Source of the DNA: Deltaproteobacteria bacterium
GTDB taxonomy: Bacteria > Myxococcota_A > Polyangia > JAAYKL01
NCBI GenBank assembly: GCA_030595125.1
Contig: JAUVDV010000014.1
Coordinates: forward strand, 1-64,000
Direction of reading: 5' to 3'
Length of the DNA stretch: 64,000 nucleotides
Shown here: positions 37,036-45,996 of the stretch, in pieces
Position numbering within the stretch: the first letter of the stretch is position 1
How the letters are laid out: each line of letters starts with the position of its first letter
The notes under the pieces: model-generated
The model's input: the letters and a program-made list of their open reading frames with translations, nothing else
Database searches by the model: none
What the model was told of the DNA's origin: nothing
Made by a program: the position numbers and the translations under genes

Positions 37036-37049
37036 TGTATCATTTTACA
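37036..37049 (-). promoter_or_regulatory. Candidate metal-regulator operator
   Basis: The 14-mer TGTATCATTTTACA has outer arms TGTA/TACA around an AT-rich centre. It lies 28-41 bases upstream of the first gene of the metal-uptake operon. Zur and related Fur-family boxes are AT-rich palindromes in this position. This is a single site judged by eye, so support is weak. Confidence 0.3.
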
Positions 37050-37083
37050 TTTTCGACGCAACATTAAGATAAAGAATTCAATG

Positions 37084-38124
37084 TTATGGAAGATACCATG
37101 ACGCCACCTCCTTTGCGGCGGGCTTGTTTCGAGGTGTGTATTCCTTGCTTTTGGGCCCGCCCCAACCGAACCAGTTCCAGAAATAAGCGCCGACCAGGCG
37201 CTTTTCGTTGTCCCACACACGCGCAAACGCCTCGTAGCATTTGCGTTGGATTTCCAGATCGAGGTCCTCGTTCGCGCTCTCGTCCCACGGTTTTGCGGCG
37301 GCTCCTTTCTGGCTCAGATAGCCCACCTCCGTGAGGATCAGGGGCTTGCCGATCTTGTGTTGCCATCGCATGAGCGCCATGTAGTTGTTTCGCCAGCTGT
37401 GGACGAGTTGCTTGATGGGAGGATCCTCGTCGGGGGCCTTTTCCTTGTTTGCCAGCTCGAAATATCCGGTGACGCCGGCGTAATCGAGGTCGGAGAAGAA
37501 CTTTACCTCGCGGTAGTGGTCCCAGTTGGCGGAGTAGGTCAGCCGGCCGCTGTACACCTGACGGACCGCGGCTATGATCTTTTTCCACCGGGCGGTGTTC
37601 ACGTCCAGGGTGGAGAGCTCCGAGCCCACAGACATGATCGGTATGGCCAGGCGCTGCGCGAGGCGCGCGAATTCGAGGATGTACGCTGTGTAGCTCCTGT
37701 AAAAACCGTCGACGTCGTCCGGCTTCAAGGTGCCGCGCCAGCCGTTGTTGGATTTGTCTTCCACGCGAAGAATGGGAAAGAGAAATATCTTCATCCCCCG
37801 TTTTCTCGCGTCATTGACGGTGCGTTCGAGGGTGTGCATGGGCACCGAATAGCGTGGATGCTTGTAAATGACGGAAGAGGAGTCGTTCTTGATGTAATAG
37901 GGCACGACTATCGCCACGTGGCTGACGCCCGAGTTCTTCATCTCGTCGAGCATGTCCACGTAGGACCAGTTTGGGTCTTCGCTGTACAGGCCGAGCGCGA
38001 CGCCCCTCTGAACAGGAGGGTTATCGGTACTTTGAGCTTGCGCCACGGCTCCCACGCAGAAAAGGCTCAACGCGAGGGCGCACGCAAAGGCCGGCGAACT
38101 ATGCAGGTTAAAGCAGTGCATCAT
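37084..38124 (-). CDS. GH113-like exported glycosidase
   Basis: About 346 residues; ATG 38122-38124 or the next codon is chosen because the longer frame overlaps the upstream gene further. The signal peptide ends VAQAQS. The body is a TIM barrel resembling GH113 mannanase-type enzymes: GVALGLYSEDPNWSY, then SVGSELSTLD with the likely acid/base Glu (about residue 168), and ILTEVGYLS with the likely nucleophile Glu (about 265). WNWFGWGG near the end fits the final barrel strand. The substrate may be an envelope or environmental polysaccharide. It overlaps the upstream hypothetical gene by 17 bases, so they are coupled. Confidence 0.78.
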   Translation of the reverse strand: MMHCFNLHSSPAFACALALSLFCVGAVAQAQSTDNPPVQRGVALGLYSEDPNWSYVDMLDEMKNSGVSHVAIVVPYYIKNDSSSVIYKHPRYSVPMHTLERTVNDARKRGMKIFLFPILRVEDKSNNGWRGTLKPDDVDGFYRSYTAYILEFARLAQRLAIPIMSVGSELSTLDVNTARWKKIIAAVRQVYSGRLTYSANWDHYREVKFFSDLDYAGVTGYFELANKEKAPDEDPPIKQLVHSWRNNYMALMRWQHKIGKPLILTEVGYLSQKGAAAKPWDESANEDLDLEIQRKCYEAFARVWDNEKRLVGAYFWNWFGWGGPKSKEYTPRNKPAAKEVASWYLP

Positions 38125-38749
38125 CGGGATACTGGTATACATGGCGAATCTTGACGTTGGAATACCTGTCGAGCTTGAGGCGCATCTTGTCCAGGTGATC
38201 GACTATCTGGCGCGCGGGCATCTCCTCCCGGTAGGCGCGGGCTACAATGCTCTCCACGGACTCGAGCGCTTCTCTCGGGTGAAGGACCGCGCCGCGGCCG
38301 ATGGTCACAGTGTCGTCGAACAATACCATTCGTGAGTTGAGTATGTCGTTTTTCTTGAGTCCGACCGTCGGCAAAATCCACCGCGCCAGCCATTGCCCGC
38401 CGCCGGCAAGATCGTCGAGCAGAAGAGAATCCCCGCGCATCCTCACGATCTTGAAAACCGACCGCAACGTCACAGTGAGATGCTCGAACTGTTTTCTGTC
38501 CGCGTCGTCGAGCGTGCTTCTGTTTGCCTCAATGAAGCTCTCGACAGGAGTGATGTCGTCGTGGCCGCGTCGATCGAGGAGGTACCAGTCGAGGAACATT
38601 CTCATCCTGGTCTCGAACCAGGGCTCGCCTTCCTCGAACTCACCTGTCAAGCGGTGGAACTCGTCCCTCGCGAGCCTCAAGTCCGAGAGTCCCTCGCGGG
38701 TGGCGTGTTGCTGCAGGCGCTCGATAAAGGCTTCGTAGAAATCTTCCAT
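38108..38749 (-). CDS. Hypothetical protein coupled to the glycosidase
   Basis: A 213-residue soluble protein from ATG 38747-38749 (MEDFYEAFIERL). It is helical and charged in the first half, with WFETRMRMFLDWYLLDR. The second half holds a possible beta part (RMRGDSLLLDDLAGG, NSRMVLFDDTVTIGRGAVLHP) and a helical C-terminus. No signal peptide is present. I do not recognise the family. Its 3' end overlaps the start of the glycosidase gene, implying joint expression. Confidence 0.65.
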   Translation of the reverse strand: MEDFYEAFIERLQQHATREGLSDLRLARDEFHRLTGEFEEGEPWFETRMRMFLDWYLLDRRGHDDITPVESFIEANRSTLDDADRKQFEHLTVTLRSVFKIVRMRGDSLLLDDLAGGGQWLARWILPTVGLKKNDILNSRMVLFDDTVTIGRGAVLHPREALESVESIVARAYREEMPARQIVDHLDKMRLKLDRYSNVKIRHVYQYPDDALL

Positions 38750-38946
38750 CGAACCGATGATCGTGGAGGGATAGCCTGCGGTCAAGATAGATCACAAGTC
38801 AATGCAACGGCGTGACCGGTCGGTTTTTTCCGGGTGGGGGAGGGGTGTGGAGGTGAAACATCAACCACGTTACTTCAAGATTGGTATAATGCCGTTACTG
38901 AGGTTACGGGTCGTGCTGGTTTTGCTTTCAGTGGGGAAAAATCAAA

Positions 38947-40878
38947 ATGAAGCACTTGTTGGTTTTACTGTTCGTTAGTTCGATGAGCTTTGGGTTGATT
39001 GCTTGTTCGAAGAGCCACGGCGGCAACGGCGATCCGGACGGCGGAGATACGGATACCGACACGGATACTGATACGGATACAGATACGGGGGAGGAGTGGT
39101 GCCCGGAGCTGGAGACCTCCTGCGAGGCGCCGGAGGCGCTGGAGATCTGTGACGTCACCAAGCTGAACGCGCCGAGGCTGATCTTCCCGCTGTCTGGGAG
39201 GCATATCAGGGATCGTCGGCCTCAGATTATCTGGGAGGAGGCGCCGGGGGCGACCCAGTATCGTCTGGAGATAGCGCTGGATCGCGCGTTCACCGACGTG
39301 GTGTACCGCTCCACCGACTACCAGCCTTTCGGAACGGACCGGTTCGAGCACATCGTGAGTTGCGACCTCGACTGCGGAGTGCATTTCTTCCGCGTCAAGT
39401 CGGTGACTTCACCCGAGTGCGAGGCGGGCGCTTCATCGTACACGTGGGAGATATTCGTCGGCATGGCCCCCGGAGACCTCGACCGGGACGGAGTGCCCGA
39501 CATCATGTACTGGAAGCTCATCGAGCCCGGGGGGGAAATGCAGCCCTACCTGGTTCAGGGCTGGGCATTCTTCAACCTGGATGAAAAAGGGGGACAGGTA
39601 GCAGAGGCGGAGAAGGTAGTGGAGTTTGAGGTGGAGGGGACAGGTGTCAACTTCGGAGAATCTTCTTATGTGGGTGATACAAATGGCGACGGTTTTGCGG
39701 ACATTAGCATCGGTTATGGATATGCCCCTCCCCTAACTATTAATTACCATATCTTTACTGGTTTAGTTTCTGGCGCTGTTGTCGATGATGGTGACGCCAC
39801 GATGGCTTTTCAAAACAACGCAGAAACAGGTTTCTACATTCGCCCGTTGTCTAATCGTTACAGTGATATTAATGGAGACGGGTTGTGCGATATCGTCGCT
39901 TCTTGGTGGGATGATTATACCGATAATGATTTCACGGAAACATTACTGATTTTCCATGGTGGAAGTTCTCAAAACCAGAATCTGACGTTGGAATCAGCGG
40001 ATGTTGTTATTCCCTGTCCGGTGGGTTGTACTCCAACTTCCGAGATCACCCCTACAAGTTTCGGCGGATTTTCATCCATGGCGGACTACAACGGCGACGG
40101 GTTGGCCGATATTGCAACAGAGTTAAGGCACTATTCTTCCGGCATCACGGACGCGGGGGTAACACACACCGCGCTTATCTTCGGCGATGAGAATCTGCCT
40201 TCTGAGATCGATGTGCTGACAGACGGTTCTATCGTCTCATCAACTCAGAATTCCATTATCGCCGGTGATTGGGATCTAGGCGACAACGCCAATCTCGGGG
40301 TCATCTACTCATTGGGCGACGTCGATTTCGACGGATACCCGGAACTGGGAACCTTCTTGCAGGATGCTTTTGACACAACTCAATCGCCGATAGTGGAGAC
40401 CGGCGGATGGGTGATTTTCGATGACATCTTCGGACCCGATCAGCACCTGTTGCCGGACGTTATGGACACCATAATAGTCGCGGATTTTGACACCCATACG
40501 GATGCTTCTAACACCGAAACTATTTCCAAATTTTATTTTTCGGGAGATGTCGATGGGGATGGCCTTGATGATTTCATTCTGCAAACATCCCAAGGCAGTG
40601 AGAGTTATCCCAATTACCCTGGAAGGTTGTTTTATATGTTGGGCAAAGAACAATGGGATGATTTTGTCGAATTATCGACTATTGCGGAAAACGAATTGTT
40701 AGGATGGTTTTCCCTTGTAATTTCTGACATTGATGGTGACGGAATAGTTGAACTTATTTACCTCAAATCAGGAAATGACACGGTGCAACTTTCCGCTTCT
40801 GGAGAAGAAATCGAGTTGAACATAGATTATTCGGGGACTGTTGCCGGCTATGGCCCGGTGCTACCCGAGATTTACTGA
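38947..40878 (+). CDS. FG-GAP repeat lipoprotein with Asp-Thr stalk
   Basis: A 643-residue lipoprotein. ATG 38947 has GGGGA upstream. The lipobox is LIAC, followed by seven Asp-Thr pairs (39046-39087 in DNA). Residues about 65-170 look like a fibronectin-like domain (PQIIWEEAPGATQYRLEIA). The rest is a beta-propeller-type series of FG-GAP/VCBS units with calcium-loop motifs: GDLDRDGVPDI, GDTNGDGFADI, SDINGDGLCDI, ADYNGDGLADI, GDVDFDGYPEL, GDVDGDGLDDF, SDIDGDGIVEL. From about 39650 onward the DNA is clearly more AT-rich than the start of the gene and its neighbours. Confidence 0.85.
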   Translation: MKHLLVLLFVSSMSFGLIACSKSHGGNGDPDGGDTDTDTDTDTDTDTGEEWCPELETSCEAPEALEICDVTKLNAPRLIFPLSGRHIRDRRPQIIWEEAPGATQYRLEIALDRAFTDVVYRSTDYQPFGTDRFEHIVSCDLDCGVHFFRVKSVTSPECEAGASSYTWEIFVGMAPGDLDRDGVPDIMYWKLIEPGGEMQPYLVQGWAFFNLDEKGGQVAEAEKVVEFEVEGTGVNFGESSYVGDTNGDGFADISIGYGYAPPLTINYHIFTGLVSGAVVDDGDATMAFQNNAETGFYIRPLSNRYSDINGDGLCDIVASWWDDYTDNDFTETLLIFHGGSSQNQNLTLESADVVIPCPVGCTPTSEITPTSFGGFSSMADYNGDGLADIATELRHYSSGITDAGVTHTALIFGDENLPSEIDVLTDGSIVSSTQNSIIAGDWDLGDNANLGVIYSLGDVDFDGYPELGTFLQDAFDTTQSPIVETGGWVIFDDIFGPDQHLLPDVMDTIIVADFDTHTDASNTETISKFYFSGDVDGDGLDDFILQTSQGSESYPNYPGRLFYMLGKEQWDDFVELSTIAENELLGWFSLVISDIDGDGIVELIYLKSGNDTVQLSASGEEIELNIDYSGTVAGYGPVLPEIY

Positions 40879-40920
40879 GTTGTTAAAACAAAAAGAAAAA
40901 CCGAGAAAAGGGGGATTGCG

Positions 40921-41031
40921 ATGAGAACGTTGAGCATTTCATTGATCGTGTTGTCGCTGACGGCGACGGCGGTGGTTTCGGCGGATCCGTTTCCCGTACT
41001 TCCGTTCCCTTCCCTGCAGGAGTCCTGGTAG
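40921..41031 (+). CDS. Small secreted peptide, 36 residues
   Basis: A short frame with ATG 40921 and AGGGGG six bases upstream, 42 bases after the FG-GAP gene on the same strand. It encodes an almost ideal signal peptide (MRTLSISLIVLSLTATAVVSA) followed by a 15-residue proline- and aromatic-rich end, DPFPVLPFPSLQESW. It could be a secreted peptide or the remnant of a longer protein. The 180 bases between it and the next gene hold no other frame of note. Confidence 0.5.
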   Translation: MRTLSISLIVLSLTATAVVSADPFPVLPFPSLQESW

Positions 41032-41215
41032 CAGGATCGAATATCCCGTTTTTTCACAGCCAAGCGTCCAAGGGAGGGTCCGGAAAGCGTTCGCGGAACG
41101 TTCCATGGCCCGGATTACAGCTTCTCTGTATTTCGGGCTTGGCGAACCCGCGTCAAGTGGTAAGATGCGCTCCAATCGAAACCCAAAGCCGAGCTGCCAT
41201 TCAATGGAGGAGATA

Positions 41216-42499
41216 ATGCCTAGTAGACGTCACCGATGGGGATTGGTTCTGTTTGTCGTTGCGAGCCTGACGCTCACGGTCGGATGCGGATCCAAGGAAC
41301 CGGAGATCACCGGACCCGTCGATGTGAAGCCAAAGGGACCAAACTACGAGGTCTTCGCCCCCCTGGACCAGGCCACCATGGATGTATCGCTACCCATGAT
41401 CCTCGGCACCGATGAGCCGGAGGATTGCTTCCAGTCCGCTGAAGGTCTCGCATACGAGGAGGCCGACGTCGTTCTCAAGGAGCAGATTCTCGAGCACATT
41501 CCGGAGATCACCAAATCTCTGGCCGCATGGCTGGTCAGGGATCTCGAGCCGGACGGTATCAACGAGGCCATGGTAAAAAAATGGGACATCTCCCTCGAAG
41601 ACGTGGTTGTCATGGAACTCCCCAGAGAATATTTGCGTTTCGTGGACGATCCCCAGTGTCTGACCGGCAAGGGATGGGTGCCCGAGGGGCAACATGTCGC
41701 CGTAAGCTATTACGGAGCCAAGGCGTTCAAGTTCGAAACCGACATTCCCATTGACCAGGAAGGTCAAGAGGCGCTTCTCGAAGCGGTTGGAATGGCGAAC
41801 ATCGTGATGGAATCCGAGGCGATGTTTGTCTACGAAGCAGCAACGGATGAGGCTGGAGAACCGTTACTCGATCCCGAGGGAAACCAGCTGTTCACCTCGC
41901 CGAGCGGAGACTTCATCGCCGAGGCGGATATCCCGCCTGTGGAAGAGCGCAAGATGAAAGAGTGGACCTTCCAATTGGAGAATCCAATCTATTTTGCATA
42001 CAAGGAATTCCCCAGAGCCGCCTGGCGCAAGGAGGGAGCGAAGGACAAGTGCAACATCATCCTCATCCCTGACGCCCTGAGCCCGCAGAAGCCGGATTGC
42101 GCCGAGTTCCAGGAGTCGGGATTTTCCGTTTCGATCATCGATGACGAGGACCAGCCTGTTTCCATAACCATCAAGACCGGCGAGGAGCTCAAGGGAGTGA
42201 ACCTTGCGTGGAAAGAATCCACAAAGGTGCAGGTAAACGATCGCATCATCATCTGGCTGATGCCGGAGAAGGTGGAAGTGGGCGTAAACTTGTGGCTCAA
42301 CAGCCTGGTTATCAATCCTGAACCTTTGCCTGAGGGGATGAGCGAGGACGGCGATCCCGGCTACGGTGTTCCCGTCTCCAAGGAGAAGGAAGCCGCCGCC
42401 GAAGAGAAGAAGGAAAAGGACGACAAGAAGGCCGCGAAGAAGAAGAAGAAGAAAAAGAAGAGTTCCGGCAACTCCATCGACGATTACCTGAACGAGTAA
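41216..42499 (+). CDS. Lipoprotein of unknown function with lysine-rich tail
   Basis: A 427-residue protein. ATG 41216 has GGAGGAG four bases upstream; the longer frame is not used. The lipobox is TVGC. The body is mixed alpha/beta with several acidic stretches; no family is recognised. A Glu-Lys rich end (KEAAAEEKKEKDDKKAAKKK) is followed by a run of lysines and SSGNSIDDYLNE. Such tails may bind peptidoglycan or nucleic acid, but this is a guess. The gene ends 15 bases before hairpin repeat copy B. Confidence 0.65.
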   Translation: MPSRRHRWGLVLFVVASLTLTVGCGSKEPEITGPVDVKPKGPNYEVFAPLDQATMDVSLPMILGTDEPEDCFQSAEGLAYEEADVVLKEQILEHIPEITKSLAAWLVRDLEPDGINEAMVKKWDISLEDVVVMELPREYLRFVDDPQCLTGKGWVPEGQHVAVSYYGAKAFKFETDIPIDQEGQEALLEAVGMANIVMESEAMFVYEAATDEAGEPLLDPEGNQLFTSPSGDFIAEADIPPVEERKMKEWTFQLENPIYFAYKEFPRAAWRKEGAKDKCNIILIPDALSPQKPDCAEFQESGFSVSIIDDEDQPVSITIKTGEELKGVNLAWKESTKVQVNDRIIIWLMPEKVEVGVNLWLNSLVINPEPLPEGMSEDGDPGYGVPVSKEKEAAAEEKKEKDDKKAAKKKKKKKKSSGNSIDDYLNE

Positions 42500-42514
42500 C
42501 TCCTACCTGCCGAT

Positions 42515-42605
42515 CCGCGCCCTGAATAGGGCGCGGTCAGGATGATCAAAGCCCAAAGGGCTTGTGTGCGAAGCGCGCATCGTTGCCGTGGCGTTTACGC
42601 CGCGG
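42515..42605. repeat. Four-hairpin dispersed repeat, copy B
   Basis: Hairpin I CCGCGCCCT/AGGGCGCGG, loop GAAT (42515-42536). Hairpin II AAGCCC/GGGCTT, loop AAA (42549-42563). Hairpin III TGTGCG/CGCGCA (42565-42579). Hairpin IV CCGTGGCG/CGCCGCGG, loop TTTA (42586-42605). It sits between convergent genes, 15 bases after the lysine-tailed lipoprotein stop and 44 bases from the nnrD stop, so both transcripts could end in it. Confidence 0.85.
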
Positions 42606-42649
42606 GACGGCCGGCCCTCCAGCACGGATACATACGGAAGGACCTTATC

Positions 42650-44215
42650 CTACCTGGACCATTCCTTCAGAATTGAGGGAAGCTCACAGATCAGATCGGA
42701 AGCAACGAGGGCGGGCTGTCCCAGTTTTTGCGCGGCGAGATCTCCGGCGTGCCCATGGATGTACGTTCCGAGGAGCGCGGCATCCAGAGGTTCGAGTCCC
42801 TGGGCAAGAAAACCGCCGATGATCCCCGAGAGCACATCTCCCATCCCGCCGCTGGCCATCCCCGGATTTCCTGTCGGATTGACGAATACACGTCCGTCCG
42901 GCGTCGCGATAACCGATCGTGAGCCCTTGAGGACGATCACCACCTTGTGCCACTTGGCGGCTTCTCTGGTGACCGAAATCCGATCGGCCTGGATCGCCGG
43001 AACGGACTTGTTGACAAGGCGCGCCATCTCCCCGGGGTGCGGTGTGAATACCATGGGAGCGGTGATTCTCCCCGCCCCGGTGGGATCCTTTGCCAGGATG
43101 TTGATCCCGTCCGCGTCCACCACTGCCGGGACCTCCATCATCTGAAGCAACCGCATGGTCAGGGCCGACACGCCGGGCGCTGTTGTGATCCCGGGTCCGA
43201 CGACCACCGCCTTCTTGTCTTCGAGGAGTTTCCCGAGGCGCTTGACCATCTTGTCCGTGATGGGCGCATCAGTCCTGTCCAGCAGGGCTTCGACCATGAC
43301 TTCGAGGCATTTTGACTCGATGACGGGCTGGGCGTTGGCGGTTGTCGCGATGGTGACCAGGCCCGTGCCGACCCGCATGGCGGAATTTCCGCACAGGACC
43401 GCGGCGCCGGTTTTCCCCAGGGATCCCGCCAGCAACAGCAGGTGACCGAAAGTGCCCTTGTGCGAATCCTCGGTTCGCATTCCGGGCAATCTGCGAAGTG
43501 GCTCCGGGTCGATCATGCTCCCGTCCCAGCCGGCCCTGTCAGACACGATGCCCGGCACGCCGATGGAGACGACCCGGATACGGCCCGCAAGCCCGGCGCC
43601 CGGATGCTGGACGAGTCCGCGTTTCAAATGACCGAAAGTTGCGGTGCCGACGGCCCTGACAACCTTGCCCCACGCAGTTCCGCTATCAGCGTCGAGCCCG
43701 GAGGGGATGTCCACCGCCAGCACGGGAACCGCGGCATCGTTGATCATGTCTATCAGGTCGCCCAAGTGACCCTCGACGTTTCTGGAAACCCCGGTGCCGA
43801 GGAGCGCATCCACCACAAACCCATCCTTGCGCAGCATTTCTGTGAGCCCGGACGCCTTGTCGGGGTCGGACACCTCCACGATGGGCGCGTCCATGGCGTG
43901 CAGGATTCCGTGGTTGAGCAGGGCATCCCCGGCGAGGTTGGAGGCCGGTACCGCCATGTAGGTTCTGACCTCGTATCCGGCGTTGAGGAGATGGCGGGCA
44001 ATGACGAATCCGTCGCCGCCGTTGTTACCCGGGCCCGCAATGACCGCGAGACGGCGCTTTTCCCCGAGGAGATCCATCGCCATCCTCGCCGCTCCCGCCC
44101 CGGCGTTCTCCATGAGGACCGGCCCGGGGATTCCGATGTCCTCGATGGCTATCCGGTCGTACTCGCGCATCTGGGCGCGGGTCATGAACAAACGGTCATT
44201 CCATTCTTCAGTCAT
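42650..44215 (-). CDS. nnrD: Bifunctional NAD(P)HX epimerase/dehydratase
   Basis: A 521-residue metabolite-repair enzyme that restores hydrated NAD(P)H. The N-terminal YjeF_N epimerase domain (about 1-215) has IAGPGNNGGDGFVIARHL. The C-terminal ribokinase-like dehydratase (about 230-520) has VVGPGITT, FTPHPGEMARL and NPGMASGGMGDVLSG with the phosphate-binding glycines. Length and order fit the fused bacterial form. The start overlaps the acpS stop by eight bases, as is common for nnrD/acpS pairs. It is the last gene of the long conserved operon. Confidence 0.95.
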   Translation of the reverse strand: MTEEWNDRLFMTRAQMREYDRIAIEDIGIPGPVLMENAGAGAARMAMDLLGEKRRLAVIAGPGNNGGDGFVIARHLLNAGYEVRTYMAVPASNLAGDALLNHGILHAMDAPIVEVSDPDKASGLTEMLRKDGFVVDALLGTGVSRNVEGHLGDLIDMINDAAVPVLAVDIPSGLDADSGTAWGKVVRAVGTATFGHLKRGLVQHPGAGLAGRIRVVSIGVPGIVSDRAGWDGSMIDPEPLRRLPGMRTEDSHKGTFGHLLLLAGSLGKTGAAVLCGNSAMRVGTGLVTIATTANAQPVIESKCLEVMVEALLDRTDAPITDKMVKRLGKLLEDKKAVVVGPGITTAPGVSALTMRLLQMMEVPAVVDADGINILAKDPTGAGRITAPMVFTPHPGEMARLVNKSVPAIQADRISVTREAAKWHKVVIVLKGSRSVIATPDGRVFVNPTGNPGMASGGMGDVLSGIIGGFLAQGLEPLDAALLGTYIHGHAGDLAAQKLGQPALVASDLICELPSILKEWSR

Positions 44216-44594
44216 GATTTTTCCCCTCGAGGATAACTACCGCCACCGATACTCCACCCGCGTGGCTGAGGCTGATGTGCACGCGCTCCACTCCGATACT
44301 GTCGGCGTGCTCTTTTGCCGCCCCCCGCAGGATCAGCGAGGGTGCTCCGTCCGGGGAGTTCGCGACCTCCATGTCGTGCCACTTCAGCCCGCCTGGAGCT
44401 CCCAGCGCTTTTATGGCTGCCTCCTTGGCCGCCCATCTCGCTGCCAGCCGCTCGCCGGTGACCTTCTTGCCTTTTTTTGCGTGGTCTAGTTCTTCCTGTG
44501 TGAACACGCGATTTGTGAACAGGTCTCCCTGACGATCAACTATGTCCTCGATCCTCGAAATAGGGCAAATATCGATTCCCATTCCAAGAATCAC
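44208..44594 (-). CDS. acpS: Holo-[acyl-carrier-protein] synthase
   Basis: A 128-residue phosphopantetheinyl transferase. It starts with GTG (44592-44594) overlapping the pdxJ stop (GTGA). The family motifs are GMGIDICPISRIE near the N-terminus (Mg-binding Asp) and RLAARWAAKEAAIKALG (Glu, Lys). HISLSHAGGVSVAVV is at the end. It transfers phosphopantetheine from CoA to ACP. The pdxJ-acpS order is widely conserved. Confidence 0.96.
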   Translation of the reverse strand: MILGMGIDICPISRIEDIVDRQGDLFTNRVFTQEELDHAKKGKKVTGERLAARWAAKEAAIKALGAPGGLKWHDMEVANSPDGAPSLILRGAAKEHADSIGVERVHISLSHAGGVSVAVVILEGKNHD

Positions 44595-45307
44595 AGTTCC
44601 CCCATCGCCTCGAGCATTTGCCGCACGGCCTTCTCGAGTCCGGAAAAAACCGCGCGGGCTATGATGGAATGACCGATGTTCAACTCTTCGATCTCGGGGA
44701 TCCGGGCCACGGGCGCAACGTTGTGGTAGTGAAGTCCATGTCCGGCAGCCACCCGCAGACCCAGGTCGGTGGCGATCATCGCCGCTTCGCTCAATCTGTC
44801 AAATTGGCGCGCACGCTCCGCTATGGGCGCCACGCAGTAGTCGCCGGTGTGAAGCTCCACGATGTCGGCGCCGGTTTCGCGGCTCGCCTCGATCTCTTTT
44901 CTGCTGGGGTCGATGAAAAGGCTCACCGAGATACCGGCTTCCTTGAGAGAACCGACTGCGGAGGTCACGGCATCGAGATCTTCTGCCACCACAAGCCCGC
45001 CCTCAGTTGTGCGCTCCTCTCGCTTCTCGGGTACCAGCGTGCATATGTCCGGGAGCACGGCGCGGGCTATTCCGATCATTTCGTCGGTGGCCGCCATCTC
45101 CAGGTTGAGGACCGTGGTGACGACCTTGCGCATGATTTCCAGATCCCGGTCGACGATGTGACGGCGATCTTCTCTCAGGTGGATGGTGATGCCCTGCGCC
45201 CCGGCCATCTCGCAGATGGCGGCGGCGGGGATCGGATCAGGGTAGTCGATCCCTCGGGCCTGCCTCAGGGTGGCAACGTGGTCGACGTTGACATGTAGCC
45301 TGGTCAT
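44591..45307 (-). CDS. pdxJ: Pyridoxine 5'-phosphate synthase
   Basis: A 238-residue TIM-barrel enzyme that condenses 1-deoxyxylulose 5-phosphate with 3-amino-2-oxopropyl phosphate in vitamin B6 synthesis. Recognisable parts are LHVNVDHVATLRQARG at the start, HLREDRRHI, NLEMAATDEM, LHTGDYC and AAGHGLHYHNV. All usual active-site His, Glu and Arg residues are in view. It overlaps both neighbours by four bases, so translation is coupled. Other steps of the pathway are not in the window. Confidence 0.96.
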   Translation of the reverse strand: MTRLHVNVDHVATLRQARGIDYPDPIPAAAICEMAGAQGITIHLREDRRHIVDRDLEIMRKVVTTVLNLEMAATDEMIGIARAVLPDICTLVPEKREERTTEGGLVVAEDLDAVTSAVGSLKEAGISVSLFIDPSRKEIEASRETGADIVELHTGDYCVAPIAERARQFDRLSEAAMIATDLGLRVAAGHGLHYHNVAPVARIPEIEELNIGHSIIARAVFSGLEKAVRQMLEAMGEL

Positions 45308-45996
45308 TGTTCGTCCGGCTCCTTCCGGGTTTCGCTTACTGGGTTTTCTTCGGGGCTTTCTTCGGGGTTCTCTTCGGGGTTCTCTTCGGTCTCTTCGTCG
45401 GCTCCGAAATCATCGTCGATGATCTCCTGGTGCTCCTCCCACAGTTCGGTGAACTCGTGCAAGGAGGGCAGGTCGTTGAGCGCCTTGAGGTTGAAGAGTT
45501 CGAGAAACGCCGCCGATGTCCCGTAGATGATGGGTCTTCCGGGCTCTTCCTTGCGGCCGAGAATCCGAACGAGCGCCTTTTCAAAAAGGAAACGGAGCGT
45601 GCCCCCCGAATCGACCCGGCGAATCTCCTCTACCTCTGCCCGGGTGACGGGCTGGCGATAGGCCACTATCGCGAGGGTCTCTAGGGCGGGCCGGCTGATC
45701 CTCATCGGCTTGATCTTCATCGCCGAACGAATCACGTCCGCGTTTTGTGGGTTGGTGTGGAACTGGAAACCGCCGGATATTTCGCGAAGGAGAATTCCCC
45801 GATCTTCGTAATGGTTCTTCAGTATGTCTATCAGCTCGCGGACCCTCTTGCCGGTGAGGCTCAGGACTCTGGCGAGGCGCCGCACTGTGATGGGCTCCGG
45901 ATAGACAAAGATGAGGCTTTCGATGCGAGAAAGGAGCACTTCTTGTGGGAGGGTCTCCTCGGTTTCCTCTGGCGTTTTTTCGTCGTCGACGTTCAT
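45304..45996 (-). CDS. scpB: Segregation and condensation protein B
   Basis: A 230-residue partner of the SMC-ScpA condensin, formed of two winged-helix domains (about 20-180: ESLIFVYPEPITVRRLARV, then LETLAIVAYRQPVTRAEVEEIR). After about 185 the protein ends in an acidic tail of repeated ENPEE units, longer than in most ScpB proteins. ATG 45994-45996 has GGAGGACG upstream. It overlaps scpA and pdxJ by four bases each. Confidence 0.95.
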   Translation of the reverse strand: MNVDDEKTPEETEETLPQEVLLSRIESLIFVYPEPITVRRLARVLSLTGKRVRELIDILKNHYEDRGILLREISGGFQFHTNPQNADVIRSAMKIKPMRISRPALETLAIVAYRQPVTRAEVEEIRRVDSGGTLRFLFEKALVRILGRKEEPGRPIIYGTSAAFLELFNLKALNDLPSLHEFTELWEEHQEIIDDDFGADEETEENPEENPEESPEENPVSETRKEPDEQ

